In this document: positions 51,834-60,930 of the stretch, one piece after another
Numbering within the stretch: the first letter of the stretch is position 1
Layout: each line of letters begins with the position of its first letter
Origin: Bacillus nakamurai
GTDB taxonomy: Bacteria > Bacillota > Bacilli > Bacillales > Bacillaceae
DNA: 64,000 nt
Assembly: GCF_001584325.1 (NCBI RefSeq)
Contig: NZ_LSAZ01000004.1
Span: forward strand, 80,107 to 144,106
Direction: 5' to 3'
The notes under the pieces: model-generated
Databases searched by the model: none
Seen by the model: only the letters and a program-made list of their open reading frames with translations
Told to the model about the DNA's origin: nothing
Position numbers and translations under genes: made by a program

Positions 51834-54800
51834 TTAAATTCCAGCCCAAACATCTTTCGCATAGATGCCTTTTGTTTGGAGGTCTCGGAGCCACTCTTTC
51901 GCAGCCTGCTCTTCTGTCCCATGAACTGTCTGATACGCTTTTTGCAGCGTCGCCTCTACATCAGGCGCCATTTTGCTGCCGTCGCCGCATACGTAAAGGT
52001 GCCCTCCCCGGTCAAGGATTGAAATTAATTCCTCGGCATTCTCCGCCATTAAGTGCTGTACATACGTTTTGGGAATGCCCTCTTTGCGGGAGAAAGCCGT
52101 ATGGAGCGTTACAATTCCTTCTTTTTCATATGCCTCAAGCTCGTCCCGGTAAATAAAATCGTTATCGTTTCTGCATCCGAAATACAAATGAGCCTCACCC
52201 AGCGTCTTTCCTTCCCGCTTCAATGCCGCGCGTGCCTGCAAGAAACCGCGGAATGGGGCGACACCGGTCCCCGGGCCGACCATAATGATCGGTGTTGCAG
52301 GATCTTCCGGAAGCTGGAAGCGGGTTTCCGGCGTACGGACAAACATGATAATATCATCCCCCGCCTTACGGTCCGCCAAGTAATTCGAAGCGACTCCGCG
52401 ATATTCTCCCAGGCCGCTCCAGGCAGGGCCGCGAACGACGCCGACTGTAATTGAAGCTTGTTCTGGATTTTCCCTGGGGGAGCTTGAGATCGAGTAATAC
52501 CGCGGTTTCAGCGGGCGAAGCAGCTCCAGGAAACGTTCAAACGGAAGCTCACACGCTTCATATTTTTCAAGAAGATCGAGCATTGAAATGCGTGATTTCA
52601 ATATTTGTTCCTGATAAACGCCCTCCTCCAGAAGATCTTCCAATTCACGTTTATGCGGAGGACAAACCGTATAGGCAGCCAATTCCCGGATTTGAGCCCT
52701 TGTCGCCGCTTCCTGAATCTCGATGCTATAGCTTAAAAGATCGTGTAAACTGACCGGCCGATCCAGCGGAAGATGGGCTGCACTCTGCCCGCTTGCCGTC
52801 AGGAGCACTTGGTCATTCCCATTTAAGCCGAATCTTCGGAGAATCCTGCTGATTTGTTCCCGGCTGTTAACAGGCAGCACCCCAAGGTGATCCCCCTCTT
52901 GATAAGCAGCCTCTTTCGGCAAAGTGATTTCAATATGCCGGGTGCTTCGCCCGCTATTGGCCGCCTGAAGCTCACGGTTTTCCGCCACAGCTGCATAAAC
53001 CGCTTCGTACGACCGGGCTAAAGGAGAGCCGCCCAGCCCGCTGACAAACTGAAGGCTCAGTGTACTTCGTTCCTTTTCAGCATTTTCATTAAGCTTGAGT
53101 CCGAACGTTTTTATCGCGTCTTCCCACATGCTCCGTTTCCACTCGTCAAGCTGGCCTTCAAAATCACCGCTTACATCACCCTCGCCGCGGGGGGAAAACC
53201 GCTCTGCTCCTTTTTGGGCAAGCTTTTCATCAATCAATCTCGGCACATCTTGGTATGTGGCGGCCCAATTATGATCTCCGCAGCCAAACACAGCATATTG
53301 AACACCCGCCAATTCACCTGGCTGGATTTCTTCCAGCCATTGAACGAATTGTCCCGCATTGGTTGGGGGCTTTCCGTTATAAGAGGATGTGATGATCAAC
53401 AGCGCTCCTTCTTTCGGCAGTTGCTCAATCCGATCGTTAAGCGGAGCTGTTTCAGTCCGGACGCCGTGCATACTGGCAGTATCGGCAAGTTCCCTCGCGA
53501 CGCCTTCTGCGGTTCCTGTATCAGAGCCGTAAAGAATCAGCAAAGGACGATTATTGAGCCCGATAATCGATGCGGCTTTCTTTTCTTTTTTCTCCCGCTG
53601 GACATCCGGCGTTTCTTTTTCAGCAGACAGGACGGCCGGATGGACGGCTTCCCTGTTTCGAGGCTGCACTCGAATGTTAAAATCACCCGGCTTGAGTGTT
53701 AATGTTTGTTTGATATCCAATTCATAATCTGTATGATCAATGAATGTAAATTGCTGAAGAATCATGCCCAGCACGAGCGTTGCCTCATGAAGGGCGAATT
53801 GCATGCCGATACATGCCCGCTGGCCGTTTCCGAACGGTTTGTAGGCGTGATGCGGCACTTGATCCAGATGTTCAAACCGGTCCGGATAAAACTCTTCTGC
53901 ATTGTCTCCCCATGCGTCTTTGTCACGGTGAAGCTGAGGGATTAAAACGGATATTCTGTCTTTTGTCGAGATCGGATATTTCCCCCCGATCACCGTGTCT
54001 TCCTTTGGATAAAGGCTGAACGCCGGAGCCGTCGGCCATAAGCGCAATGCCTCATTCAAAATCATTCGGATATATGCAAGCTCCAATACTTGTTTATAGG
54101 AAGGAACAGGGTCTGTTAATACCCGATCTACCTCTTCATAGGCTTTTTTCAAGGTATCGGGGTTTTTTATTAAAAAGTAGATTGCAAAGGAAAGCAGGCC
54201 GCTCGTTGTTTCATGACCTGCGATTAAAAACGTGATGATTTGATACCGGATATTCTCATCATCAAGTTTCTCCCCTGTTTCCGGGTCCTCCACATTCAGC
54301 ATACGGGCAAGCAGGTCTTTTTCATCCTGATGGCCGTTAGACTTACGCTCCGCAATAATGCTGTCGACCAATGAAAACATGTTTTGAATATCATGATGAA
54401 ATTGGCGCTTCGTCCTGATCATGAGCTTATCTTGAAAATCAAGGCGCTGCATTTGATGCATCGCTTCATCAAGCGCGCGCACCATACTGTTGATAAACGG
54501 GTGAGGCGTCTCTCTGTAATAACTGTTAAATCGATAATTAAATCCGCACAAACCGATCGTGTCTAATGTCAGCCGGGTCATATCCGCTGGCACATCCACA
54601 ACCTCATCAGGGTTAAGCCGGGCCCATTTTTGAATCAGCTGAACCGCAATATCAGTCATCATGGAATGATACTCTTTCATCGCACGCTGACTAAAGGTGG
54701 GCATAAGAATATTGTGCGCTTTTCTCCAGTTAGGCTCATGCGTCCAGCTTGTAAATAATCCGTCTCCTGCAAAAGCACGGACTTTTTCCAAAGCGCCTTC

Positions 54801-55019
54801 TATACTTTTATCAAAGCGGGATTCATCACAGACCTCGGCCACTAATTCATGGCCGGAAACAACGATGATGGTGCCGGCCGGCGTATGCAGCTGAAAAATG
54901 GGACCCTGCTCTTCCGCCAGTTTGATAAGTGACAGAGTCGGCCTGTCTTTATCAAGTAAAGGAAGATTTCCGAGCGGCCCGAACGTTTTCGGCTGCGGAA
55001 TCGGACTTGTTTCCTTCAT
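51834..55019 (-). CDS. cypD: Self-sufficient P450:NADPH reductase fusion CypD (YetO)
   Basis: A 1061-residue CYP102A-type fatty acid hydroxylase. The N-terminal P450 domain (about 1-470) has the I-helix [13 protein letters not shown] and haem Cys in [19 protein letters not shown] domain follows: FMN part ([20 protein letters not shown]), then FAD ([13 protein letters not shown]) and NADPH regions ([27 protein letters not shown]). It hydroxylates fatty acids near the omega end. The SD GAAAGGG fits the ATG at 55019, giving the length of B. subtilis CypD. Divergent from yetN. Confidence 0.93.
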   Translation of the reverse strand: MKETSPIPQPKTFGPLGNLPLLDKDRPTLSLIKLAEEQGPIFQLHTPAGTIIVVSGHELVAEVCDESRFDKSIEGALEKVRAFAGDGLFTSWTHEPNWRKAHNILMPTFSQRAMKEYHSMMTDIAVQLIQKWARLNPDEVVDVPADMTRLTLDTIGLCGFNYRFNSYYRETPHPFINSMVRALDEAMHQMQRLDFQDKLMIRTKRQFHHDIQNMFSLVDSIIAERKSNGHQDEKDLLARMLNVEDPETGEKLDDENIRYQIITFLIAGHETTSGLLSFAIYFLIKNPDTLKKAYEEVDRVLTDPVPSYKQVLELAYIRMILNEALRLWPTAPAFSLYPKEDTVIGGKYPISTKDRISVLIPQLHRDKDAWGDNAEEFYPDRFEHLDQVPHHAYKPFGNGQRACIGMQFALHEATLVLGMILQQFTFIDHTDYELDIKQTLTLKPGDFNIRVQPRNREAVHPAVLSAEKETPDVQREKKEKKAASIIGLNNRPLLILYGSDTGTAEGVARELADTASMHGVRTETAPLNDRIEQLPKEGALLIITSSYNGKPPTNAGQFVQWLEEIQPGELAGVQYAVFGCGDHNWAATYQDVPRLIDEKLAQKGAERFSPRGEGDVSGDFEGQLDEWKRSMWEDAIKTFGLKLNENAEKERSTLSLQFVSGLGGSPLARSYEAVYAAVAENRELQAANSGRSTRHIEITLPKEAAYQEGDHLGVLPVNSREQISRILRRFGLNGNDQVLLTASGQSAAHLPLDRPVSLHDLLSYSIEIQEAATRAQIRELAAYTVCPPHKRELEDLLEEGVYQEQILKSRISMLDLLEKYEACELPFERFLELLRPLKPRYYSISSSPRENPEQASITVGVVRGPAWSGLGEYRGVASNYLADRKAGDDIIMFVRTPETRFQLPEDPATPIIMVGPGTGVAPFRGFLQARAALKREGKTLGEAHLYFGCRNDNDFIYRDELEAYEKEGIVTLHTAFSRKEGIPKTYVQHLMAENAEELISILDRGGHLYVCGDGSKMAPDVEATLQKAYQTVHGTEEQAAKEWLRDLQTKGIYAKDVWAGI

Positions 55020-55112
55020 CAAAAACACCCTTTCTGAAGTTTTATGCCTTCCTTTACACTACAGTGCCCTTTAAAGCCTGCGATTATCCGCCCCTGTGGA
55101 TGATTCCGCCAA

Positions 55113-55142
55113 TTGACGGATGATCGCGGTTTTTTCTATACT
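55113..55142 (+). promoter_or_regulatory. Sigma-A promoter of yetN
   Basis: TTGACG (55113-55118), 18-base spacer, TATACT (55137-55142), about 40 bases before the yetN start. Confidence 0.7.
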
Positions 55143-55181
55143 TGAGAGGTTGTCAAATACGCTAACAAGGTGAGTTCACAT

Positions 55182-56252
55182 ATGGATTTTGAAATCAAGT
55201 TTTTATCTTTTTATGTCATTCAAGTCGAAGGAAAAGACGAACAGGCAAACAAGCAGTTCAAACATTTTCAGACACTTGATACGGAAGAATTTGAAGAAAG
55301 CGAGCTGAAGGATTTTCTCGACGGCGAATTGAAAAAAATCGTTAAACGAAAAGCCGACCGGCATCCTCAATCCGAGCAGGTTCCGACAAAAATCGGCCAT
55401 TTTCTCGTGGAGCCCGGCCATGAGCTTGATTCAAATCCGAATTATAACCTCTTCAACCGCGCCCGGCTTGCGGATACAAAGGAAGCATTTATTGAGGTAA
55501 GCGAGCAGTTCGTCCGCACCTACCTTGACACGAGCGCGGTGCGCGGCGGCGTTTTCATCGTGGCATCAGCCGTGCCTCGCAAATACTTTGAGGACAAATT
55601 TGTCTTTATGATGAAATGTGATTTTGAGCCGAAAGTCGCCCGCATCTCAGACACAGCATCTCTTATCAAAAAGGTCGAGATGGCCATCACGACGAAAAAC
55701 ATGAAAAGCATCCAATACCCTTACATGCCGGAAGAAGGAATGGTCGAGGAGCACGAGCTGAAAATTCACCAATCCTCCCACGCCCGTTATTTTGAGGACT
55801 TTCTCAAATTTGTCGAATACGGCGAATCTATGCCGGAAATTATGAAAAACCAAGTCATGAACATGGTGCAGGAGCACGTGTACGAAACATTTGAAGAAAA
55901 CAGCGAAGAGCTCCAGCAGTTTGAGCACGACATTGAAATTTGGGAAGCGAGCGAAAAGCGGGAAATTCAGGAACGCCTCGACACCCATCAAGTCATTGAA
56001 GCCTCTGCGCAAATCATCGAGCACTCACCGGAAGCAGAGCTGAAAATGAAAGTCGGAGAAACGGAGATTAAAGGATTGCTTGCCGATTTCGGCGATTCGA
56101 TACATCTCGCAAAAGTAAACGGGCGTTACGTCGCGCTGATTGAAGCAGAAACGATTTCGTTTGAAAAGGGCAGTTCACCGGTGGAGTTTCACAAGCCGGA
56201 GGGGCTGCATGAAGTGATTGAGCGGATACGGAATAAAACCGAACAAGAATGA
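55182..56252 (+). CDS. yetN: Conserved protein YetN
   Basis: A 356-residue, acidic, soluble protein conserved in Bacillus, with no membrane segment or known catalytic motif. The N-terminal part is FEIKFLSFYVIQVEGKDEQANK, the middle is rich in charged helices (EENSEELQQFEHDIEIWEASEK), and the end has EVIERIRNK. Function unknown. The SD AAGGTGA fits the ATG at 55182 and gives the B. subtilis length. Divergent from cypD as in B. subtilis (yetO-yetN). Confidence 0.75.
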   Translation: MDFEIKFLSFYVIQVEGKDEQANKQFKHFQTLDTEEFEESELKDFLDGELKKIVKRKADRHPQSEQVPTKIGHFLVEPGHELDSNPNYNLFNRARLADTKEAFIEVSEQFVRTYLDTSAVRGGVFIVASAVPRKYFEDKFVFMMKCDFEPKVARISDTASLIKKVEMAITTKNMKSIQYPYMPEEGMVEEHELKIHQSSHARYFEDFLKFVEYGESMPEIMKNQVMNMVQEHVYETFEENSEELQQFEHDIEIWEASEKREIQERLDTHQVIEASAQIIEHSPEAELKMKVGETEIKGLLADFGDSIHLAKVNGRYVALIEAETISFEKGSSPVEFHKPEGLHEVIERIRNKTEQE

Positions 56253-56253
56253 C

Positions 56254-56289
56254 AAAAGTCCAGACACCATGTTCTGGACTTTGTTTTTT
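56254..56289 (+). terminator. Terminator after yetN
   Basis: Stem AAAGTCCAGA / TCTGGACTTT followed by GTTTTTTC. Confidence 0.85.
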
Positions 56290-56419
56290 CCTCATAAGGA
56301 TCTTTCAGCAAACCTCAGCACTCACCGATGATCTCCTGCACACCCAGCTCTCCCCTTATCTCGCGGCGGATGATTTCAGATAATAGATCCTGCCCCTTTA
56401 AAACCCGCTCCGCCCGTCT

Positions 56420-56536
56420 GTCAGCAAAATCACCGGTGTCACGGAGAGTTTCACTCATGCAGAAAAATCAGCCTTCACAAAAATACTGGAAGGGCTGCTT
56501 GACAAGCTGAAGCTGTTTTCTGACGGCAGACAGTAA
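56420..56536 (+). pseudogene. C-terminal remnant of a MarR-type regulator
   Basis: This frame carries about 38 residues (SKITGVTESFTHAEKSAFTK, then ILEGLLDKLKLFSDGRQ and stop) that look like the last helix pair of a MarR protein. No start codon, SD or winged helix is upstream; 56290-56419 holds only scattered stops. In B. subtilis yetL, a MarR-type regulator, lies in this region, so this is probably the tail of a deleted yetL. yetM and yetK are also absent here. Confidence 0.45.
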
Positions 56537-56566
56537 AAGGCCCCCCTTAACCAAGGGCGCCTTTTA
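56535..56566 (-). terminator. Terminator after yetJ
   Basis: Minus strand stem AAAAGGCGCCCTT / AAGGGGGGCCTTTT with T-run, directly after the yetJ stop codon. Confidence 0.85.
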
Positions 56567-56569
56567 AGA

Positions 56570-57214
56570 TTAATCATCACTATTCAAAATCCCGAAAAAC
56601 CGAAGCAGGTTAATAAATAGGTTGATAAAGTCGATGTAGAGTGTCAATGCCATCAAGGGAATCATATCCGCCGTGATGTTCCGGTGTTTGATCTGGTTCA
56701 AATCGTACAAGATGTACAATGAAAATACAATCGTTCCGATCACGGAATACGCCATCATGGCGGCGGAATTCAGCGGGCTGAAGATATTAAAGATTCCCAC
56801 CGCAATAAGTGCGATGACCGCGACAAGCAAAAAGGACCATAAAAACGACAAATCCTTTTTCGTCTTAGCGCCGATCGTGCCGAGCACCGCAAAAATCACA
56901 AATGAGGAACCGAACGCTTCCAATACGACATAGGCACCTGCTGCGGAGGCGTAATGGCTGATAATCGGAAACAGCGTCATTCCGGAAATGAAAGCGAATG
57001 TAAAGACAAACGCATATCCGACGGCTTTCTTTCTGCGCAGCCAAAACGCGGCGATGATCATAACCACTTCCGCAACAGACAGCGGCAGCATCAAAGCCGG
57101 CGGGACGAATTGGCCGATATAGAGGCCGATTGTCGCAATAAGCAGCGTAAATACAAAAACCGTTATAATGCGCTGCATAATAGATTGTTTACTCTCATAA
57201 GCAGTAGCTTGCAT
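56570..57214 (-). CDS. yetJ: Bax inhibitor-1 family membrane protein YetJ
   Basis: A 214-residue TMBIM/BI-1 protein with seven helices. YetJ of B. subtilis is the structural model of a pH-sensitive Ca2+ leak channel. The C-terminal Asp pair of the pore seal is plausible in SLYILYDLNQIKHRN and LALTLYIDFINLFINLLR. Length equals YetJ (214). SD AGGAGG precedes the ATG. Monocistronic. Confidence 0.92.
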   Translation of the reverse strand: MQATAYESKQSIMQRIITVFVFTLLIATIGLYIGQFVPPALMLPLSVAEVVMIIAAFWLRRKKAVGYAFVFTFAFISGMTLFPIISHYASAAGAYVVLEAFGSSFVIFAVLGTIGAKTKKDLSFLWSFLLVAVIALIAVGIFNIFSPLNSAAMMAYSVIGTIVFSLYILYDLNQIKHRNITADMIPLMALTLYIDFINLFINLLRFFGILNSDD

Positions 57215-57305
57215 GTCAAATGTCCTCCCAAAAAATGATCGTTATAGGTCTATTATAAATAAAATGGGAGAAATTTGTATGATTTTAAGAAGATTTTAAG
57301 GATGT

Positions 57306-57614
57306 TCAGGCCTGCTGTTTTGCTGCGCACTCCTGCACGTTCATAAAATCATGCAGCTTTTTCGCCAGTCCGCCGTGTCCGAACCTGATCTTCTTCTCCG
57401 AGCCGGGCGTTTTCACAAAATCGAGAAACGCCAGCACATAAATCCGCCTTATGGCAACGGGAATGATGCCCGCGTCATAAAACCAGCCGTCAATCGTATT
57501 CAGCACCCCTTTATTGATTCCGTACTGCTTCATGCACCAATGCAGAAAGCGTACTTCAGGCAGGTGCAGATATTTGCTTTGAGGGAAAGAATTGTCTGCT
57601 CGTAAATGTTTCAA
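57306..57614 (-). CDS. Hypothetical soluble protein upstream of yetJ
   Basis: A 102-residue, basic, partly aromatic protein (SKYLHLPEVRFLHWCMKQYG and DGWFYDAGIIPVAIRRIYV) with no membrane segment. I recognise no family. SD GGGAGGCGG stands before the TTG at 57614. It follows yezD by 33 bases on the same strand, so the two are likely co-transcribed. The mixed but coding-like composition and SD make it a real gene; function cannot be guessed. Confidence 0.55.
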   Translation of the reverse strand: MKHLRADNSFPQSKYLHLPEVRFLHWCMKQYGINKGVLNTIDGWFYDAGIIPVAIRRIYVLAFLDFVKTPGSEKKIRFGHGGLAKKLHDFMNVQECAAKQQA

Positions 57615-57647
57615 TATGGGCCGCCTCCCGTCACTGGTTTCTTCCGT

Positions 57648-57827
57648 TTACGATTTCTGTTTTGCCTCCTTGCTTTGCAAAGAAAAACGATATTTTTCCA
57701 CTTTATCAATTTGTGTAACTTGGGAATTATGAACCGTAATCTGAACTGTTCCAAAATCAATGGTTTCCAGCGCACTGATAATTTTTTCAATCACATGCGG
57801 ATCAACGTTTGCTTTGGATATCATCAT
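57648..57827 (-). CDS. yezD: Small protein YezD (DUF2292)
   Basis: A 59-residue protein (ISKANVDPHVIEKIISALET start, then TVQITVHNSQVTQIDK). This is the DUF2292 family of short proteins seen near sulfur-metabolism genes; the tail is Lys/Gln-rich. In B. subtilis yezD is under cysteine/sulfur control as I recall; no S-box or CymR site was recognised in 57828-57951. Function unknown. Two ATG codons in tandem follow the SD GGGGGA; the second (57824) has better spacing. Confidence 0.7.
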   Translation of the reverse strand: MMISKANVDPHVIEKIISALETIDFGTVQITVHNSQVTQIDKVEKYRFSLQSKEAKQKS

Positions 57828-57951
57828 GCTCCCCCTTTGCTGATCATCATTAGGATTTTTAATTCATACTATTCTCATAAGAATAATGATATTACTTTCC
57901 AACCGAGAAATCAACATCGTTCCAACAATTTTCTGAATGTTTTTGTCATAC

Positions 57952-57989
57952 AAAAAAGGCATATCATCCATAACGAGGGATGATATGCC
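57952..57989 (-). terminator. Terminator after the RsbR-like gene
   Basis: Minus strand perfect stem GGCATATCATCC / GGATGATATGCC followed by TTTTTT. Confidence 0.9.
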
Positions 57990-58000
57990 CTTCATTCCTA

Positions 58001-58861
58001 TTATATTTCCTCAATGATGCATCTGACGCCCATACTGGCCAGCGCCTGCTCCAGCGTTCCATAGGTTTGGTATTCGGAAAAATCCAGCCCCAATTGGATG
58101 GATGTCTGCGCCACATCGGGACGTATACCGGAAAAGACGGTTTTGATGCCTAGCAGAAATAATGTTTGAGACAGCGTATACAATTGCTGCGCCACCATTG
58201 TATCCACAATCGGCACACCGGACAGGTCAATCACAAGGCTTGTAATTCGTTTCGAGACGCAGTTTTCCGGAACCGTATCCAAAATGACGCGCGCCCGTCT
58301 CGTGTCAATCGTGCCGATGAGCGGCAAAATACCGACGTTATCGGCGATTGAAATGACCGGGCATCCCAATTCTAAAATCAGCTCCTGCTGAGATGACAGT
58401 CTCGATATCATTAAATTTTGGTACTGCTCGGTAAAATCGGTGATTAATTGATCAAATGAGCTGTTCACGAGATGATTCCATCGGCGGGCGTCTTCGTTTG
58501 TAATAATGTCCCAATGGTCATCCATAAAACGGGTGACCGCATCCCAAAAAACGGTTCGTGAATTGCCGATCGCTTCTACAACCTCGTGAACATGCGCATC
58601 CTGCTCCACCCTGCTTTTCGCTACCGTTGCGGCTCATTTTTCCTTATTGTTTTGAAATATGGCCGGATCATCTAAAAAAGCACTCGCAATGGTTGTATTC
58701 GTAAAGGTATGCTGTTCGATTAACAGCTCCTTCATTTCCGGGCGTAATTGATCGGCAGAGTAAAACCGCCCTCTCAGTTGCCGTCTCAGCTTGAGCCAGC
58801 TTTCAGTCAGCTCAGCCGAATGTTTGATAATATAATGATGAAGTAATTGGTCTTTGTTCAA
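58001..58861 (-). pseudogene. RsbR-family stressosome protein interrupted by in-frame TGA
   Basis: One frame of 287 codons with a single TGA at 58634-58636. The first 75 codons (TTG at 58861, SD AGAGGAG) are the N-terminal non-haem globin-like domain start. The remaining 211 codons hold the rest of that domain and the C-terminal STAS domain. Both phosphorylatable Thr positions known from RsbRA are kept, in VPIVDTMVAQQ and RPDVAQTSIQLG. Codons across the stop (NNKEK, stop, AATVAKSRVEQD) join without gap. Translation could give a short N-terminal fragment plus a GTG-started (58609) STAS fragment, or a full protein by UGA readthrough. RsbR proteins form the stressosome that feeds sigma-B. Confidence 0.8.
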
Positions 58862-59022
58862 ATGACGTCTCCTCTTTCACGCGTTTGTCCTATTTTTAAA
58901 TTATAAATAGGAATTGCCAATCGTACTAGAGGCAATGGAGGCGAGTCAACACATTGAGGGCAATCGATTGCTTTTTTCGTTTGCAGGATACACTATAAAG
59001 AGAAATGAAACAGGAGGTCAAT

Positions 59023-59388
59023 ATGATGATTAAAAAAATCGCTACAGTCGCCGTTTACACTGATGATCAGCAAAAAGCAAAGAAGTTCTGGACAGAAAAA
59101 GCAGGGTTTGAGGCCGTCACTGAGCAGCCGATGGGCCCGAATGCATTCTGGCTTGAGGTGGCGCCAAAGGGTGCCGATACTCATTTGGTCATCTATCCGA
59201 AAGCGATGATGAAAGGGTCAGAACATATGAAAGCTTCTATCGTATTTGAGTGCGAGGATGTCTTTGCCGCATACGAACAAATGAAAAAGAACGGCGTCAC
59301 GTTTTTAGATGAACCGAAACAAATGGAGTGGGGCGCCTTTGTTCAATTTAAAGATGAAGACGACAATGTCTTCCTGCTGAAGGCGTAA
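59023..59388 (+). CDS. yetH: VOC/glyoxalase-family protein YetH
   Basis: A 121-residue vicinal oxygen chelate fold protein: IATVAVYTDDQQKAKKFWTEKAGFE starts the first beta-alpha-beta-beta-beta unit (first 20 residues cited as IATVAVYTDDQQKAKKFWTE), and GAFVQFKDEDDNVFLLKA closes the second with the usual Glu/Asp. Substrate unknown. The SD AGGAGG lies next to the tandem ATG codons at 59023/59026; the ORF opens earlier at 59005. Position before hmoA equals yetH of B. subtilis. Confidence 0.85.
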   Translation: MMIKKIATVAVYTDDQQKAKKFWTEKAGFEAVTEQPMGPNAFWLEVAPKGADTHLVIYPKAMMKGSEHMKASIVFECEDVFAAYEQMKKNGVTFLDEPKQMEWGAFVQFKDEDDNVFLLKA

Positions 59389-59407
59389 CACCCGGTCGGC
59401 ATGTTCA

Positions 59408-59437
59408 TTGACTTTGAGAATCATTTTCATTTACAAT
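59408..59437 (+). promoter_or_regulatory. hmoA promoter with Fur box
   Basis: TTGACT (59408-59413), 17-18-base spacer, TACAAT (59432-59437). TGAGAATCATTTTCA (59415-59429) fills the spacer and differs from the Fur 7-1-7 consensus TGATAATNATTATCA at two positions, predicting iron repression. Confidence 0.8.
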
Positions 59438-59471
59438 ATATGAAGCAAGAAAAAGATTGGAGAGATTTCAT

Positions 59472-59798
59472 ATGTTCGTGCAATTAAGAAAAATGACCGT
59501 AAAAGAAGGACATGCCGATAAAGTCATAGAACGATTCAGCTCTGAAGGTGTCATTGAAAAGCAGGAAGGCTTAATAGACGTAACGGTGCTTGAGAAAAAA
59601 GTCCGCCGCGGCGATGAAGAAGTTGTCGTGATGATCCGCTGGGAATCCGAAGACCATTGGAAGCAATGGGAAAAAAGCGCGGACCACATAGCAGCCCATA
59701 AAGCAAACCAAGGCAAGCCCAAGCCTGATTACATGCTGGGGACAGATGTCGGCATGTACCATGTGAGGGCCGTAAAACAAGGCGTGCACGGGAAATAA
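59472..59798 (+). CDS. hmoA: Haem-degrading monooxygenase HmoA (YetG)
   Basis: A 108-residue antibiotic-biosynthesis-monooxygenase-fold protein: FVQLRKMTVKEGHADKVIER at the N-terminus and EVVVMIRWESEDHWKQWEKS in the middle, with YMLGTDVGMYHVRAV at the end. HmoA of B. subtilis opens haem to release iron. A Fur-regulated promoter directly upstream supports that role. SD GGAGAG fits the ATG at 59472 rather than the ORF start at 59457. Confidence 0.88.
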   Translation: MFVQLRKMTVKEGHADKVIERFSSEGVIEKQEGLIDVTVLEKKVRRGDEEVVVMIRWESEDHWKQWEKSADHIAAHKANQGKPKPDYMLGTDVGMYHVRAVKQGVHGK

Positions 59799-59830
59799 AA
59801 AAGAGCTTTTGCCGCAGGCAAAGCTCTTTT
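59799..59830. terminator. Bidirectional terminator between hmoA and yetF
   Basis: Stem AAAAGAGCTTTTGC / GCAAAGCTCTTTT with A/T-rich flanks. Confidence 0.85.
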
Positions 59831-60518
59831 ACTTTTTCTCCTCGTAAGGGAGAACATAAATTGGTTTATCAGCCTTCCATTCCGCAAATAATACATTCTC
59901 TGCCCGGCTGATGTTTCGCTTTTTCAGCTCTTCTTCCAGCTGCCGCTCTTCCAACCCGGCTTCTTTAAGATTTTCATACAGAACCTCGCCGTCAATGATG
60001 AGCGTGACTGGTAACGTCACCTGCTTCGGCTTGATCTGCAAATCTCCGTTTGTCGGCGTATCGTGGATAAATTTCGGCAGCACGCTGACTAAGCCGTTTG
60101 TTTCTAAAATTGCGTATTCCACTTCTTGAATGGAAAAACAATTGGCCTGTCTGAGAAGGCTTTGTAATTGATTGATGTCCAGTTTATTCTTTTTCAGCAC
60201 ATCATATTTGAGCTTTCCTTTGCGGATGACAATATTCGGCTCGCCCTCTAAAAGCTTTCTCGAGCCTTTTACTTTTTGAGTAATCAGTTCAATGAGAAAA
60301 ATCAAAACGCCCCATAAAAGAGAAGCGAAAATAATTTCCCATATTCTGACCCCTTTGTCATACACCGCATTACCGACCAATTCGCCGAGAATTAACGCGG
60401 ATATGAAATCGAACGGCGTAATTTGTGAGAATTGTGTCTTTCCTAACAATTTTAAAATCACAAATAAAATGCCCAAACCGCATACTAATTCCCAAGCAAC
60501 TGTGATTAAATGTCCCAT
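59829..60518 (-). CDS. yetF: DUF421 membrane protein YetF
   Basis: A 229-residue protein of the YetF/YkjA/YdfS family (DUF421). Three N-terminal helices contain LLGKTQFSQITPFDFISALI, and the C-terminal cytoplasmic domain has IVIRKGKLKYDVLKKNKLD and LPVTLIIDGEVLYENLKEAG. Relatives YdfS and YkjA bind an unknown ligand; the function of YetF is not known, although members influence spore resistance. SD TAGGTG fits the ATG at 60518. Convergent with hmoA. Confidence 0.85.
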   Translation of the reverse strand: MGHLITVAWELVCGLGILFVILKLLGKTQFSQITPFDFISALILGELVGNAVYDKGVRIWEIIFASLLWGVLIFLIELITQKVKGSRKLLEGEPNIVIRKGKLKYDVLKKNKLDINQLQSLLRQANCFSIQEVEYAILETNGLVSVLPKFIHDTPTNGDLQIKPKQVTLPVTLIIDGEVLYENLKEAGLEERQLEEELKKRNISRAENVLFAEWKADKPIYVLPYEEKK

Positions 60519-60594
60519 AATTAGCACCTACTTCTTAAAAGTCATTACCATTATGGACATTCGCCTGTTTTCTATACAGCGGCTCAATACACAA

Positions 60595-60615
60595 AAAACG
60601 CAGCCTATGCCGCGT
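60595..60615 (-). terminator. Terminator after yesK
   Basis: Minus strand stem ACGCGGC / GCTGCGT followed by TTTTTTG; overlaps the yesK stop region. Confidence 0.65.
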
Positions 60616-60909
60616 TTACCGTTTGCGGCCTGATCTGACGATTCGAAAGCACACCTCTGCGACATAACCGGCAACAGCACCGAACCCAGCAAAAATTGCA
60701 AGCAGCCCGAGGCCCATGCCTTCCCAGCCGCCGACTCCGAAAATACTGTATACTACCATTCCGAAAGCAAGAAGAGCCAAAATGGCCAACAGCCATTCCG
60801 GCCACATCTTTTTCGGCCATTTTCTGCGGAGGAAAGCGGAAATCCCGCCTGCTATACAAAACGCGAACAAACCGATCAAATAAAAATAGCCCCTGCTTCC
60901 GCACCCCAA
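60616..60909 (-). CDS. yesK: YesK-like membrane protein
   Basis: A 97-residue hydrophobic protein with three helices (YFYLIGLFAFCIAGGISAFL, WLLAILALLAFGMVVYSIFG, and a Gly-rich third, GLGLLAIFAGFGAVAGYV). This is the YesK family, normally next to cotJ and yesJ. Function unknown. The start (TTG at 60909) has no clear SD and a slightly different N-terminus is possible. A competing overlapping frame (60605-60913) is considered a shadow. Confidence 0.65.
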   Translation of the reverse strand: MGCGSRGYFYLIGLFAFCIAGGISAFLRRKWPKKMWPEWLLAILALLAFGMVVYSIFGVGGWEGMGLGLLAIFAGFGAVAGYVAEVCFRIVRSGRKR

Positions 60910-60930
60910 TCATGTAAAAAACGCAGCCCT

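Noticed and set aside
58959..58972. GCAATCGATTGC palindrome upstream of yetH
   Set aside because: Only 12 bases, no second copy and no known match; could occur by chance.
60605..60913. Alternative 102-codon minus-strand frame over yesK
   Set aside because: Arg/Cys-rich, while the other frame has clean membrane helices of the YesK family.
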